From Lactobacillus sp. PV012 (lineage in GTDB: Bacteria; Bacillota; Bacilli; Lactobacillales; Lactobacillaceae): 64,000 bases of DNA. Where the stretch lies: positions 806,001 through 870,000 of the forward strand of contig NZ_CP041983.1 in NCBI RefSeq assembly GCF_014522325.1, read 5' to 3'. The notes below the pieces were generated by a model that did not search any database, was not told where the DNA came from, and saw nothing but the letters and a program-made list of their open reading frames with translations. Shown here one piece after another: positions 8,110 to 16,870 of the stretch. The position numbers and the translations under genes are program-made. Every line of letters starts with the position of its first letter. Within the stretch, counting starts at the first letter, position 1.

Positions 8110-8898
8110 TTAATAATTATTTTCTTTTAAAATCTTGGCTAAGATAGAATTGAATTTATCTGGTCGCTCTGCCATAATATCATGACCACTTTGGTCAACC
8201 AAGATAAAATGAACCTTCTCATTTTGTTCATCCATCCATTTTCCAAAGTTAGCATCATAATAGGGGCTTTGAGCAGCTGCAACAATGTAAAGTGGCACCT
8301 GGGTGTGTTGAATAGTTGGACGCCAGTCATGTCTCATATGTTCTTGAAGCAAGTCCAAGTTATCCTGGCGACTAAAAGGAAAATCCTTTTTAGCGGGTTT
8401 TAATTTAGCAAAAATATTATCATCTAACCCATGTAATGTTTCGTGCACTTTAGGCACTGTTTGGGACAGTTCAAGATAATTATTTTTGTCATAATTAAGA
8501 TAACCATAAGGCCAATCTTTGTCATTTAACATATAAGGTGTTTGATCGACGACAACAGCGAGTTCAATAAGCTCAGGTTTTACATGTAATAAGTTATATA
8601 AGAGACTGCCACCCATTGAGTGACCAATAAAAGTAGCTTTAGAAATCTTTAGAAAATCTAGTAATTCAATTAAATCATGGGTTAGTTGTGCTGAAGTGTG
8701 GCCCACTTTTGTTCGTTGACTTTTACCAAAATTACGATGATCATAAGTAATTACTTGATAGCCTTGCTTAGAAAAATAGTCTATTTGACTACTCCACACT
8801 TCTTGGTAGCCACCAAATCCTGTAATGAGTACTAGAGTTTTCCCTTCTCCTGTAACTTGATAATCTAATTCAGTATTATCACTTGTTTTAAATTTCAT
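8110..8898 (-). CDS. Alpha/beta-fold hydrolase
   Basis: A 262-residue cytosolic serine hydrolase with nucleophile elbow GHSMGG (Ser94), an HG-type oxyanion region TGFGGYQEVW, the strand DHRNFGKS and the terminal histidine in SGHDIMAERPD. The fold resembles proline iminopeptidase and lactone/ester hydrolases. The substrate cannot be deduced. It is followed after 9 bases by the secreted FnIII protein gene. Confidence 0.85.
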   Translation of the reverse strand: MKFKTSDNTELDYQVTGEGKTLVLITGFGGYQEVWSSQIDYFSKQGYQVITYDHRNFGKSQRTKVGHTSAQLTHDLIELLDFLKISKATFIGHSMGGSLLYNLLHVKPELIELAVVVDQTPYMLNDKDWPYGYLNYDKNNYLELSQTVPKVHETLHGLDDNIFAKLKPAKKDFPFSRQDNLDLLQEHMRHDWRPTIQHTQVPLYIVAAAQSPYYDANFGKWMDEQNEKVHFILVDQSGHDIMAERPDKFNSILAKILKENNY

Positions 8899-8947
8899 AA
8901 CTTGTGTCTTTTACTAATTAATCCAATTTATATTTTAACAATTATAT

Positions 8948-8988
8948 CAAAAAACATCCCTACAAGAAAGTTCTTCCAAGGGATGTTT
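8948..8988 (-). terminator. Terminator after the MarR-like gene
   Basis: AAACATCCC pairs with GGGATGTTT over a long loop and is followed by T residues on the minus strand. Confidence 0.7.
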
Positions 8989-9007
8989 ATTAACTGTTAA
9001 CTTAATT

Positions 9008-9499
9008 TTATTTAAACATCATATTTTCTAAAGCAGTATAATTAACATCACGCGCTTCATAATTTTTAAGTAATTTCACAATTAACTTATCTAATTGTTC
9101 TTGTTCTTCGGGTGTAATTGAACCATAAGCAGCTTCTGAAATCTCATTTCTTCTATCTTCAAGTTTTTGCGCTTCGTTAAATCCAGCATCAGTAAGACTT
9201 AACTTATATTCTTTATCATTAATATTTTCTTTTGTAACAAGGTTATAAGTAAGTAAAGCACTCGTTGCATCTTTAACTTCACTTGTACGGAAGTCAAAGT
9301 TAAGTACTAATTCTTTATTGGTGAGCGCTCCACCCTGTTTTGCTAATACTCTGATAGTACGATTATAAATATGTTCATCTGGGAACTTTGGTGAGTCAAC
9401 TAAAGTTTCTTTTGAAAGGTGAACTTGTTTTTTGAGCATTGCTTGGTATTTTTCAAATTTTTTAACATCTAAAAATAATTTAGTTGATAATTCAGTCAT
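9008..9499 (-). CDS. MarR-like winged-helix regulator
   Basis: A 163-residue protein with a central winged helix: ALTNKELVLNFDFRTSEVKDA resembles a MarR recognition region, followed by a wing (LSLTDAGFNEAQKLEDRR) and a C-terminal dimerisation helix. It is longer at the N-terminus than a minimal MarR. It is monocistronic with its own terminator. The divergent gene at 9677 is a possible target, by position only. Confidence 0.65.
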   Translation of the reverse strand: MTELSTKLFLDVKKFEKYQAMLKKQVHLSKETLVDSPKFPDEHIYNRTIRVLAKQGGALTNKELVLNFDFRTSEVKDATSALLTYNLVTKENINDKEYKLSLTDAGFNEAQKLEDRRNEISEAAYGSITPEEQEQLDKLIVKLLKNYEARDVNYTALENMMFK

Positions 9500-9676
9500 A
9501 ATCTTACGCCTCCATTAAATTAATGATTTATCTACCTGAATAGTAACACCTGCTATTTTAATAGTAAAATAAAAGGCTCCAAGTTATTAACTATTGATTT
9601 TGCTACCACGCTCTTCTTGTATTGTAGGGGAACCTAGTTTATACTTACTGAAGACATTATTTATTGGAGGAATTTT

Positions 9677-10540
9677 ATGAAAAAAAGTTTTTTAATGCCA
9701 TTTTTAGGTGCTAGTTTATTAGGGATAGGTGGACCAATAGGTTCTCTTAAAAATGCTCCTCATCAAGTAGTACAAGCAGCTAAAAGTAAAAAAACTTCAC
9801 CAAAACAAAAAAATTATCACTTTTCCGGTACTGTAGTAATTAAAAAGAAAAGTTCTAAACATCTTTCGCTTTATTCAAATTCACTAACGAAAGTAACTTC
9901 TCACCTTAATAATACCAGTTATGTATATGTATCATCGGTTAAGAAAGTAAATAAAAAAATTATTGCTTACCGCTATAAAAATAATCAATGGATTAAAACT
10001 AATGATATTTCAAGAGTAAGCAATAAGCAGAAAGTTTCAAAGGATAAAGTATCTAGATTAGCAGCCGGATTTAAGCCTTACAAAGAAACTTTTAAAGTTG
10101 GTTACACTGGTGCTTATCTAATGACTAAAGATGGTAAAAAAACTGATACTATTGATAAAGGAAAAATTGTGAAATTAATTGGAGTGGGTAGTATTAAAAA
10201 TAATCGAGCTTGGGAATTAAACAATGGCTCCTTTATTTATGCTAAGTATCTAGTCTCAGCCAATACTTCCATTTCAACTCAGAAACTCCCTACTATTTCT
10301 ACTAATTCTATGGATAGTTTAGATCCACAAATTGTTAGTCAACTTAAAGATTCTAGCGTTCCATTACTTTCAAAATATTCCATTGTTAAAAGTTTAAGCG
10401 GAGAACAACATGAGCTTGCTGAAAAATTACTTATGGATCAAATGGGTATTAGTTCAACAAGTACTAGTCGTTTTGACAGTATCATGAATAATATTTCTCA
10501 ATCAGCTACTACTTCCCTTAATTGGATTCATAATTCATAA
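9677..10540 (+). CDS. Secreted protein with SLAP-like cell-wall-binding domain
   Basis: A 287-residue protein with a signal peptide (MKKSFLMPFLGASLLGIGG, processing near QAA). Two SLAP-like beta modules follow, with the motifs TSYVYVSSVKKVNKKIIAYR and GSFIYAKYLVSANT. These modules bind S-layer proteins to wall polymers in lactobacilli. The C-terminal 80 residues are serine-rich with no anchor. TTGGAGGAATTTT precedes ATG. It ends in its own terminator. Function beyond wall binding is unknown. Confidence 0.7.
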   Translation: MKKSFLMPFLGASLLGIGGPIGSLKNAPHQVVQAAKSKKTSPKQKNYHFSGTVVIKKKSSKHLSLYSNSLTKVTSHLNNTSYVYVSSVKKVNKKIIAYRYKNNQWIKTNDISRVSNKQKVSKDKVSRLAAGFKPYKETFKVGYTGAYLMTKDGKKTDTIDKGKIVKLIGVGSIKNNRAWELNNGSFIYAKYLVSANTSISTQKLPTISTNSMDSLDPQIVSQLKDSSVPLLSKYSIVKSLSGEQHELAEKLLMDQMGISSTSTSRFDSIMNNISQSATTSLNWIHNS

Positions 10541-10548
10541 TAAAAAAT

Positions 10549-10584
10549 CGTTGATAGATGAAAATAAACTATCAACGGTTTTTT
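10549..10584 (+). terminator. Terminator after the SLAP-like protein gene
   Basis: CGTTGATAG/CTATCAACG stem followed by six T. Confidence 0.88.
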
Positions 10585-10600
10585 GTTTAAAATTAACTTC

Positions 10601-10957
10601 TTATATCTTTTTGTACCAATCGGCATGTCGAGCAGAAATAATAAAGAATGTTCTACTATTGTGATAGTATTTTTTGTTTGTAACTATCCAACCGCCAGTA
10701 CTCATAATCCAGTAAGAAATATGTAATTTTGTCCCCTTTTTAACATATCCAGCCTTATAAAAATGGTTCTGAGCTTCATATTTTCCAGTTCGAACTCGAT
10801 AAATAGGTATTTTTCTTGTAACTTTCACATATCTTGTGGCTGCTCTAGCATAATCATTTCCATTTAAGTAGCTGCTGGCTTGGACTGTATTTGATTGCTT
10901 GGCACCAATTATAAATAATAACAGCATTGAAAGAATAAATAATACTTTTTTCTTCAT
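10601..10957 (-). CDS. Small secreted SLAP-like protein
   Basis: A 118-residue protein with a signal peptide (MKKKVLFILSMLLLFIIGAK) and one basic beta-rich module with KIPIYRVRTGKYE and TGGWIVTNKKYYHN, similar in style to SLAP repeats. I start it at ATG 10957 behind GAGGAGAAAC. The frame is open further upstream, but that extension runs antisense through the dehydrogenase gene and is not credible. Confidence 0.7.
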   Translation of the reverse strand: MKKKVLFILSMLLLFIIGAKQSNTVQASSYLNGNDYARAATRYVKVTRKIPIYRVRTGKYEAQNHFYKAGYVKKGTKLHISYWIMSTGGWIVTNKKYYHNSRTFFIISARHADWYKKI

Positions 10958-11016
10958 TTGTTTCTCCTCATTACTTTTAATTATCCTTACTAAGTATACA
11001 ATATTTTTCCTTATAT

Positions 11017-11047
11017 TTGCTATGGAGTTAGCTCCATAGTTTATAAT
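11017..11047 (+). promoter_or_regulatory. MerR-type promoter with 19-bp spacer and palindromic operator
   Basis: TTGCTA (11017-11022) and TATAAT (11042-11047) are 19 bases apart. The spacer holds the inverted repeat CTATGGAG/CTCCATAG (11020-11039). Overlong spacers with a central dyad are the hallmark of MerR-activated promoters, and a MerR-family gene is the second gene of this operon. Confidence 0.85.
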
Positions 11048-11075
11048 GAAACAAACGAATAGAAAGGTGATTATT

Positions 11076-11831
11076 ATGAGTATTAAAGATAAAGTTGTAA
11101 TTATTACTGGAGGTTCTTCAGGTATTGGAAAAGCTACAGCTAAGTTGCTAGTAGAACAAGGTGCCAATGTAATTCTTGGTGCACGACGAGAAGAAAAATT
11201 GGTTAAAATTTCTGAAAAATTCAAAAAACTTCCCGGTACAATCTTAACCCAAAAAGTTGATGTAACTAAGCGAGAAAATATTCAGCAATTAATTAAACTT
11301 GCATTAGATAGCTATGGCCGGATAGATGTTTTTTATAATAATGCAGGAATAATGCCTCAAGGCTTCTTACGTGATCGTAATTATGATGAATGGGAAGCTA
11401 TGATAAATACAAACATCATGGGAACATTAAATGGGGTTGGAGAAATTTTACCTGTTTTTCGGAAACAAAAAGATGGATTGATTATCGCAACTGATTCAGT
11501 TGCTGGACATGTAGTCTATTCTGGATCTGTTGTTTATAATGCAACAAAATTTGCTATTAGAGCTATTATGGAAGGACTAAGACAAGAAGAAAAAGATGCT
11601 GGTATAAAGTCTACTCTTATATCTCCTGGGGCAGTTAGCACTAATTTAGTTGAAAGTATTAGTAATCCTAATTTTAAAAATAACATCCAAACACTCTATA
11701 ATTCTCCTCGTGAAGAAAAATTAGTACTTACGCCAGAGGACGTTGCTAAAAGTGTAGTATATGCAATTGATCAACCAAAACATGTAACTATTAGTGAGAT
11801 AATTTTAAGACCTACTAAACAAGATGTGTAA
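11076..11831 (+). CDS. Short-chain dehydrogenase/reductase (SDR)
   Basis: A 251-residue classical SDR with the nucleotide motif TGGSSGIG near the N-terminus, NNAG in the fourth strand (YNNAGIMPQ), the catalytic serine in ATDSVAGH and the catalytic YNATK pair. ATG 11076 follows GAAAGGTGA; the longer frame overlaps the promoter and is rejected. It is the first gene after a MerR-type promoter and is followed five bases later by the regulator, suggesting induction by the compound or stress the regulator senses. Substrate unknown. Confidence 0.88.
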   Translation: MSIKDKVVIITGGSSGIGKATAKLLVEQGANVILGARREEKLVKISEKFKKLPGTILTQKVDVTKRENIQQLIKLALDSYGRIDVFYNNAGIMPQGFLRDRNYDEWEAMINTNIMGTLNGVGEILPVFRKQKDGLIIATDSVAGHVVYSGSVVYNATKFAIRAIMEGLRQEEKDAGIKSTLISPGAVSTNLVESISNPNFKNNIQTLYNSPREEKLVLTPEDVAKSVVYAIDQPKHVTISEIILRPTKQDV

Positions 11832-11836
11832 CTATA

Positions 11837-12190
11837 ATGAAAATTAATGAAATTTCTAAAAAATATAATCTTTCAGTAGATACTTTACGCTATTGGGAGA
11901 AAGTAAAAATTATTCCTCAAATTAAAAGAGATAAAAACGGCTACCGAATCTATTCAGAAGAAGATTGTGAATGGATAGAATTTGTTCACTGTATGCGTAA
12001 TGGTGGTGCTACAATAGCATATTTAAAAAAATATTTATCCTTAGCATCTAGTAAAAGAGATACACGTAAAGAAAGAAAAAAATTGCTAGAAAAACAACTA
12101 TTAAACCTAAAAAACCAGCTACATATTTTACAGCAAAACTATGATTTTTTAGAGCATAAAATTAATAATTGGAATAAATACTTTGAATAA
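11837..12190 (+). CDS. MerR family transcriptional regulator
   Basis: A 117-residue protein with the MerR helix-turn-helix and wing at the N-terminus (SVDTLRYWEKVKIIPQIKR, then NGYRIYSEED), followed by a long coiled-coil helix rich in Lys, Leu and Glu. No clustered cysteines are present, so metal sensing is unlikely; it resembles the AdhR/YraB group. It lies directly behind the dehydrogenase gene and probably controls the 19-bp-spacer promoter upstream. Confidence 0.88.
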   Translation: MKINEISKKYNLSVDTLRYWEKVKIIPQIKRDKNGYRIYSEEDCEWIEFVHCMRNGGATIAYLKKYLSLASSKRDTRKERKKLLEKQLLNLKNQLHILQQNYDFLEHKINNWNKYFE

Positions 12191-12196
12191 TACAAA

Positions 12197-12403
12197 TTTC
12201 TGGTGTTGATAGTTTTGTTGAAATTGGTGCCGTCGGTACTGCTGCGGTAATCTCTCCGCTTCATTAACTTACCACAACGAAAAACTACTTTTGGTAGTGA
12301 AGATCATCCTGGACCAGTTACTCAACAATTATACGAAAATTTAGTAGGTATTTAAAATGGTGATTTACCTGATAAATATGGCTGGATAGTTTCTTTAGAT
12401 TAA
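12197..12403 (+). pseudogene. ilvE: C-terminal remnant of a branched-chain amino acid aminotransferase
   Basis: Translation gives ISGVDSFVEIGAVGTAAVIS in one frame, a frameshift, then FGSEDHPGPVTQQLYENLVG, a stop and NGDLPDKYGWIVSLD. This matches the C-terminal end of IlvE-type aminotransferases (EIGAVGTAAVISP, GPVT..LY, GIQ.G...D..GW). Only about 65 of 340 residues remain, with a frameshift and a nonsense codon, so it is a decayed gene end. Confidence 0.8.
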
Positions 12404-12418
12404 TCTACTATAATAAAC

Positions 12419-12470
12419 CCTCTCTATAAACTAGGATATTAGTAAATTCGCTAGTAATAGAGAGGTTTTT
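12419..12470 (+). terminator. Terminator after the ilvE remnant
   Basis: CCTCTCTAT pairs with ATAGAGAGG and is followed by TTTTT. It probably belonged to ilvE and may now end the SDR-merR operon. Confidence 0.8.
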
Positions 12471-12518
12471 GTAAAAGTATGAGTTAGTAAAAGTCGTTAA
12501 AGTGGAATTCTTAATAGC

Positions 12519-13868
12519 TTACGCTAAAGCTGTCTTTAAAGCTGTGATTAAGCCATCGGTAGTTGCTGGAAAAGCAAAAATCATCTTGTTTAAGTCTTGG
12601 AAAGTTAATTTTTTATCAATGATAATAGTAACTAAATTAATCATTTCCCCTGCTTCGTTTCCTAGTAAAGCAGCTCCAGTTAAAGTTTTATCTTTTTTAT
12701 TAACAATAAACGTAAAATGAGCAGTAGCTTCTAATTTATTTTCAAAATTTATTGGCCCGCCAAATGGCACCTCAACAATCTTATACTTATCTGGTTGATT
12801 CGTTGCTTCTTTTACACTAACACCAACTTGTGCAATTCTTGGAAAAGTAAACACTAAATTTGGAATTGCAGGATAAGTAATCGGTTTAGTATTACCAAGA
12901 ATTACAGAAGCAACGTAGTTAGATTCAAAAGTTGCTGTTGGAGTTAATCGAGGTATTGATTTATCAATAACATCCCCTGAGGCAAAAATATTTGAAACAT
13001 TAGTTTGTAAGTGATCATTAACTTCAATTCCGTTTTTATTATATTTAACCCCTACGTCTTCTAATCCTAAGTTAGCTGTATTTGCACTACGACCTGTTGC
13101 ATCAACAATATAATCTGTTTCAATTTCTAGACCTTGAGCTGTAATTAATTTGAAGGAACCATTTTCTTTTACAATTTTACTTACAGCTTGATTAAAATGA
13201 AATTTTACTCCTTCTTGGGTCATTTTATCTACTACAGCTGAAACCATTTTTTCTGGATATGCAAGTAAAGCACGATCTGCAAACTCAACAATATTAACTT
13301 CAATTCCCTCTTTTATAACAATAGAAGCAAATTCCATTGAGATAATACCGGCACCAATGAATGTAATACGTTTTGGTAATGAATCTAAGTCTAAGAATTC
13401 CCGACTATCGTGGGTAAACTCACTGCCAGAAATTTTAAGTTTATTTGGATGCTGTCCAGTTCCAATTACAACATAATCACTAGTGTATTTTTGATTATTA
13501 ACTACAACAGTATGAGCATCTGCAAGTTTTCCCTTTCCCTTTAAAAGAGTAATTTCACTTTGCTCAAATTTCTTTTCAAGTAATGGAGCATAAGTAGAAA
13601 TGATTTTCTTCTTATATGCCATCAGCTTTTCCCAAGAAATTGTTCCCACTGTAGCAATATCTGCTTGTTCATAACGATTTAAATCATCTAAAAATTCAAA
13701 CGGGGTATCTAAAATAAACTTTGCATTACAACCATAGTTTGTGCAAGTTCCTCCGGCTAGTTCTTGTTCAACGATAGCAACTTTTTTACCAGCTTTAACT
13801 AAATCTTCTGCACCATGCCAAGCTGCATGTCCTGACCCAATAAAAATAACATCATAGTCATAAGCTAT
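12519..13868 (-). CDS. Pyridine nucleotide-disulfide oxidoreductase (glutathione/mercuric reductase type) with an ATA start
   Basis: The open frame covers 449 codons. It has FAD motif FIGSGHAAWHGAED, the redox-active pair GGTCTNYGCNAKF, NAD motif FIGAGIISMEFAS, the second FAD motif NIFASGDV and a dimerisation domain, i.e. a complete class I disulfide reductase. AGGAG lies 10 bases upstream of ATA-GCT-TAT-GAC, exactly where ATG would be expected. The codon before ATA is TAA, and no ATG, GTG or TTG occurs in frame until GTG at 13649, which would remove the FAD loop and both cysteines. Either ATA is used weakly or the gene is silent. Substrate unknown. Confidence 0.75.
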   Translation of the reverse strand: MAYDYDVIFIGSGHAAWHGAEDLVKAGKKVAIVEQELAGGTCTNYGCNAKFILDTPFEFLDDLNRYEQADIATVGTISWEKLMAYKKKIISTYAPLLEKKFEQSEITLLKGKGKLADAHTVVVNNQKYTSDYVVIGTGQHPNKLKISGSEFTHDSREFLDLDSLPKRITFIGAGIISMEFASIVIKEGIEVNIVEFADRALLAYPEKMVSAVVDKMTQEGVKFHFNQAVSKIVKENGSFKLITAQGLEIETDYIVDATGRSANTANLGLEDVGVKYNKNGIEVNDHLQTNVSNIFASGDVIDKSIPRLTPTATFESNYVASVILGNTKPITYPAIPNLVFTFPRIAQVGVSVKEATNQPDKYKIVEVPFGGPINFENKLEATAHFTFIVNKKDKTLTGAALLGNEAGEMINLVTIIIDKKLTFQDLNKMIFAFPATTDGLITALKTALA

Positions 13869-14018
13869 TTAATATCTTCTCCTTTATTTATCTACTTTTA
13901 TGTCATCTTATCACTAAAATGAGGAAGAAGTGAAACTATTGAATTGGAATATTGAAAAACGTTGTATCTGTCATCTTAAAAAGCTAAACTGTTTACAGAG
14001 ATTATGATGAGTAAATAC

Positions 14019-14076
14019 TAAAAAGATTTTCTTTATAAGTAGCTTATTAAACTAACTAATAAGGAAAATCTTTTTT
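14019..14076. terminator. Terminator after aspD
   Basis: AAAGATTTTC pairs with GAAAATCTTT over a long loop, with T residues on both sides, so it may work in both directions. Confidence 0.7.
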
Positions 14077-14077
14077 A

Positions 14078-15670
14078 TTAATTATTTTCTTTGTATTTCT
14101 TATAGTACTCTCCTAGTAGTTCGAGTACCTGTTCACCAATTAAAGTATAATCATCAGTTGGCAAGTTTGCCTCAGACACTCGTAGTTCCCCTGGTTTAGC
14201 ACCAAATCCAACACCATCAACTAAAACGACACCATTTTTCTTAGCTAAATTAAGTAAAAAGTCAATTTGATTAAAATCATCTTCTAAATATTTTCTGAAT
14301 CCCTTCCCATATTTCTTTTCAGCTAAACGATAAATATCTATTAGAGAGTAATAGTGTGTATTTGTATCAGTTTCATCTTTTGGAGCGTTCATTGCATTAT
14401 GTAAATCTTCATACCTAATTTTAACTAGTTTTCTTGCACTATCAATATATGCATCAGTAGAACCTTCTGCATACACTAAATGAGTTAATGAAAATAAACT
14501 CATCATAATTTGTTGGGGAGTAGATAAACCTGCAGTATGATAGAGTCCAACTGATCGACTATCTGAACACAAACGGTCAATAAAAGGCATATTATTGGGA
14601 TCTACCACATTACTCTTGTAGCGATTAAATAATTCTCTTTTTTCTGCTTCTGGAAGCTTTTTAATCTTAGCATCAAAAATATTATTATCATTTAAAGCAA
14701 TTGCCCCTAGACGCCAACCCGTACAACCAAATAGCTTAGAATAAGAATAAACTAACATTGTATTATAAGGAAGTACGCTGTAAACACTAGTAAAATTAGG
14801 TACAAAGCTACCATAAACTTCATCTGAAATAATCATTAATTCTGGGTTGCTTTTTACTACATCTTTAAGGGCATGTAAAGCTTTAGAATTAAATTCTTTG
14901 GAGGTAGGATTAGTTGGATCAACTACAATTAAAGCTTTAAGAGCAGGATCTTTCAATTTTTCAATTTCAGCTGGCTCAATTTCCCAATTATTTTTTTCGT
15001 ATGAAGCTAAATCTACTTCAACTAATTGATAATCATTCAGCTCTGGAATCATGATATAAGGTGGAAAAATTGGCTCATTAATCGCTATCTTATCACCTTT
15101 TTTCAGAAGATGATTTTCTTTTAAGCTATGAAAAGCATATGCAATTGCAGCTGTTGCACCTTCAGTAGGAAAGATACTAGTTTGATTTGCTAATTTTTTT
15201 CCTCGATAAGAAATAGATTGTAAGTACTCATTAACAATAATTTCATTGTACTTTAAACAACGACTAGGGACTGGATAATCATTTCCAATAACTCCATTTG
15301 CCCATTCATAAATTAAGTCATCACAATCAACTTTCAAATTTTCTTTACAATAATTTATGGCATCGATAATAAATTTATCAACTTTACTGTTATTAGAATC
15401 TAAATAAGAAAATAGACGCTCTCTAATTCCTTCTTTATTAATAAAACCAGCCATTATTCCATCATTAATTGTATTTTTTGACTCATTCACACTAAATTCC
15501 ACTAAACGTGCAAAAGCTAGTCTTGCTAAAGTCTGAATCCAATTAGGATTTCCTCTTCCAGCATTTAAAAAGATATTCCCTTTTTCATTATTTTTAGCAA
15601 GTGCCAATAATTTTTGACTAATTTCAAAAGTTCCGAGTTGTTCTATTTTCTTTTCACTAATGTTATCCAT
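14078..15670 (-). CDS. aspD: Bifunctional aspartate aminotransferase / aspartate 4-decarboxylase
   Basis: This 530-residue fold-type I PLP enzyme has the long N-terminal extension of AspD (LNAGRGNPNWIQTLARLAF), the PLP-phosphate and aspartate motifs (DPTNPTSKEF, ISDEVYGSFVP) and the Schiff-base lysine in SYSKLFGCTGWRLGA. AspD converts aspartate to alanine and CO2, consuming a proton. ATG 15670 follows GGAG by 6 bases. In many lactic acid bacteria the aspartate:alanine antiporter AspT is adjacent and completes a proton-motive cycle. It is not next to this gene, so the antiporter must be elsewhere or absent. Confidence 0.92.
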   Translation of the reverse strand: MDNISEKKIEQLGTFEISQKLLALAKNNEKGNIFLNAGRGNPNWIQTLARLAFARLVEFSVNESKNTINDGIMAGFINKEGIRERLFSYLDSNNSKVDKFIIDAINYCKENLKVDCDDLIYEWANGVIGNDYPVPSRCLKYNEIIVNEYLQSISYRGKKLANQTSIFPTEGATAAIAYAFHSLKENHLLKKGDKIAINEPIFPPYIMIPELNDYQLVEVDLASYEKNNWEIEPAEIEKLKDPALKALIVVDPTNPTSKEFNSKALHALKDVVKSNPELMIISDEVYGSFVPNFTSVYSVLPYNTMLVYSYSKLFGCTGWRLGAIALNDNNIFDAKIKKLPEAEKRELFNRYKSNVVDPNNMPFIDRLCSDSRSVGLYHTAGLSTPQQIMMSLFSLTHLVYAEGSTDAYIDSARKLVKIRYEDLHNAMNAPKDETDTNTHYYSLIDIYRLAEKKYGKGFRKYLEDDFNQIDFLLNLAKKNGVVLVDGVGFGAKPGELRVSEANLPTDDYTLIGEQVLELLGEYYKKYKENN

Positions 15671-15755
15671 GATTGTCTCCACTATAATATTTATTAATTA
15701 TTATCATTAGCGTAACTCCCTGTTTAAATAAAGGCAAATTTTATGTTTTGATGAG

Positions 15756-15790
15756 AAAGGGAGTTAACGACTCTACTCGTGGACTCCTTT
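15756..15790 (+). ncRNA. RNA II-like hairpin relic
   Basis: AAAGGGAGTTAACGA and TCGTGGACTCCTTT form an imperfect hairpin resembling the 5' hairpin of the type I antisense RNAs at 679-707 and 17769-17797. No clear promoter or toxin frame accompanies it. It may be a leftover of another copy or simply the aspD upstream region. Confidence 0.3.
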
Positions 15791-15875
15791 AAAACTAATC
15801 TTAACTCTTCTAAAACTGTTGCGTTGCCAGCAGACTATGAACAATCTCAGAAGCAAAAAATTTATTAGTTTACAA

Positions 15876-16487
15876 TTAACCAAAGTCTACCCTATCTAAT
15901 AGATGTTCACGTTCTTCTTGATCTAATCCTAGATATGCCAAAGTCATTTGTTCCGAAGAGTGATTAAGTAATTTCATTACTAAGGCAATATTATGGTTAG
16001 TTTGTTGATAAACACGATAAGCTCCAGTTTTGCGCATTGTATGAGTTCCCAAATAATTAATATTAAGAATCTCTCCTACTCTATGCATAATCATGTAATA
16101 TCTTCTTTCGTCAATATGCTTTTCAGGCTTAGTCATTGACGGAAAAAGCCACTCGCTAAAGAAAACACTCTTATCGGGATTCTTTAACTGCCAACCTTTT
16201 AACCAATCATAGTAGTCTTCTAGATCTTCCTTTACGGGTTTTAAATAAAGTACATTTTTCTTTTTAGTCTTTTTATCGATGATATAAGCATTTTTCTTAA
16301 CTCGACCATTTTCCTCATATACATCTGATTTTCTAAGACGCAAAACATCACTCACTCTTAATAAAGTAGCTTTCCCTACTTGAAAAATAGTGTAGTTTCG
16401 TCTTCCTGATTCAAATCTGTTTAAGAGAGTATCTTGGACTGAAGATAAAACCCAAGAATCCTTAATTGGTTTAACTATTTGTTGCAT
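15876..16487 (-). CDS. Tyrosine recombinase/integrase (short form)
   Basis: The 203-residue product is almost only the catalytic domain: Arg44 in TLLRVSD, the HTMRKTG box (His149, Arg152), His176 in LLNHSSEQ and the nucleophile Tyr185 in TLAYLG. It lacks the N-terminal core-binding domain of full phage integrases, like small recombinases that invert DNA or accompany type I restriction loci. A GGAG precedes the ATG by 10 bases; a TTG just upstream is also possible. It stands at the left edge of the accessory island, though no attachment-site repeat is evident. Confidence 0.85.
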   Translation of the reverse strand: MQQIVKPIKDSWVLSSVQDTLLNRFESGRRNYTIFQVGKATLLRVSDVLRLRKSDVYEENGRVKKNAYIIDKKTKKKNVLYLKPVKEDLEDYYDWLKGWQLKNPDKSVFFSEWLFPSMTKPEKHIDERRYYMIMHRVGEILNINYLGTHTMRKTGAYRVYQQTNHNIALVMKLLNHSSEQMTLAYLGLDQEEREHLLDRVDFG

Positions 16488-16870
16488 CAAATTGCATCTC
16501 CTTTATTTGCATGAATGATTAGTTATTAGTCTTTTTGGACGAATAATGCAATAGAATCGTCCTCTCAGCATGATAAGAAAATTGATTTTATTGATAATTT
16601 TATGGAAATTCCTTTATCAACTTTACTAGTTTTACAAACAGTCTATAAAATACCTATTTGTAAAGCTTTATAATATACTAATGTTATTTATACTATATTA
16701 AGAATTATAACACTAGCTATTTTTGGGACATCTTAAAATTGGCGTTATTACGCTATTCCTCAAGCTTGTTACTAGTGTTATTATCTCATTATAACACTAG
16801 CATAATAGCCAAAAGTAAGAATTTATACCTAAACCTTATAAATTCCACTGTTTATATTTATTCGGTTGAT
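16488..16870. other. Intergenic stretch with a small hairpin
   Basis: No credible gene. CTAGTGTTAT (16771-16780) pairs with ATAACACTAG (16790-16799), and the arm ATTATAACACTAGC recurs directly at 16704-16717. This may be the decayed 5' region of the toxin relic at 16871-16960. Confidence 0.45.

Noticed and set aside
10958..11224. N-terminal extension of the small SLAP-like protein
   Set aside because: It runs antisense through the SDR gene and lacks a ribosome site; ATG 10957 has a strong one.
16737..16870. Upstream extension of the locus C toxin frame
   Set aside because: The sequence before FATG lacks a ribosome site, resembles no toxin and contains a hairpin of repeated ATAACACTAG arms.
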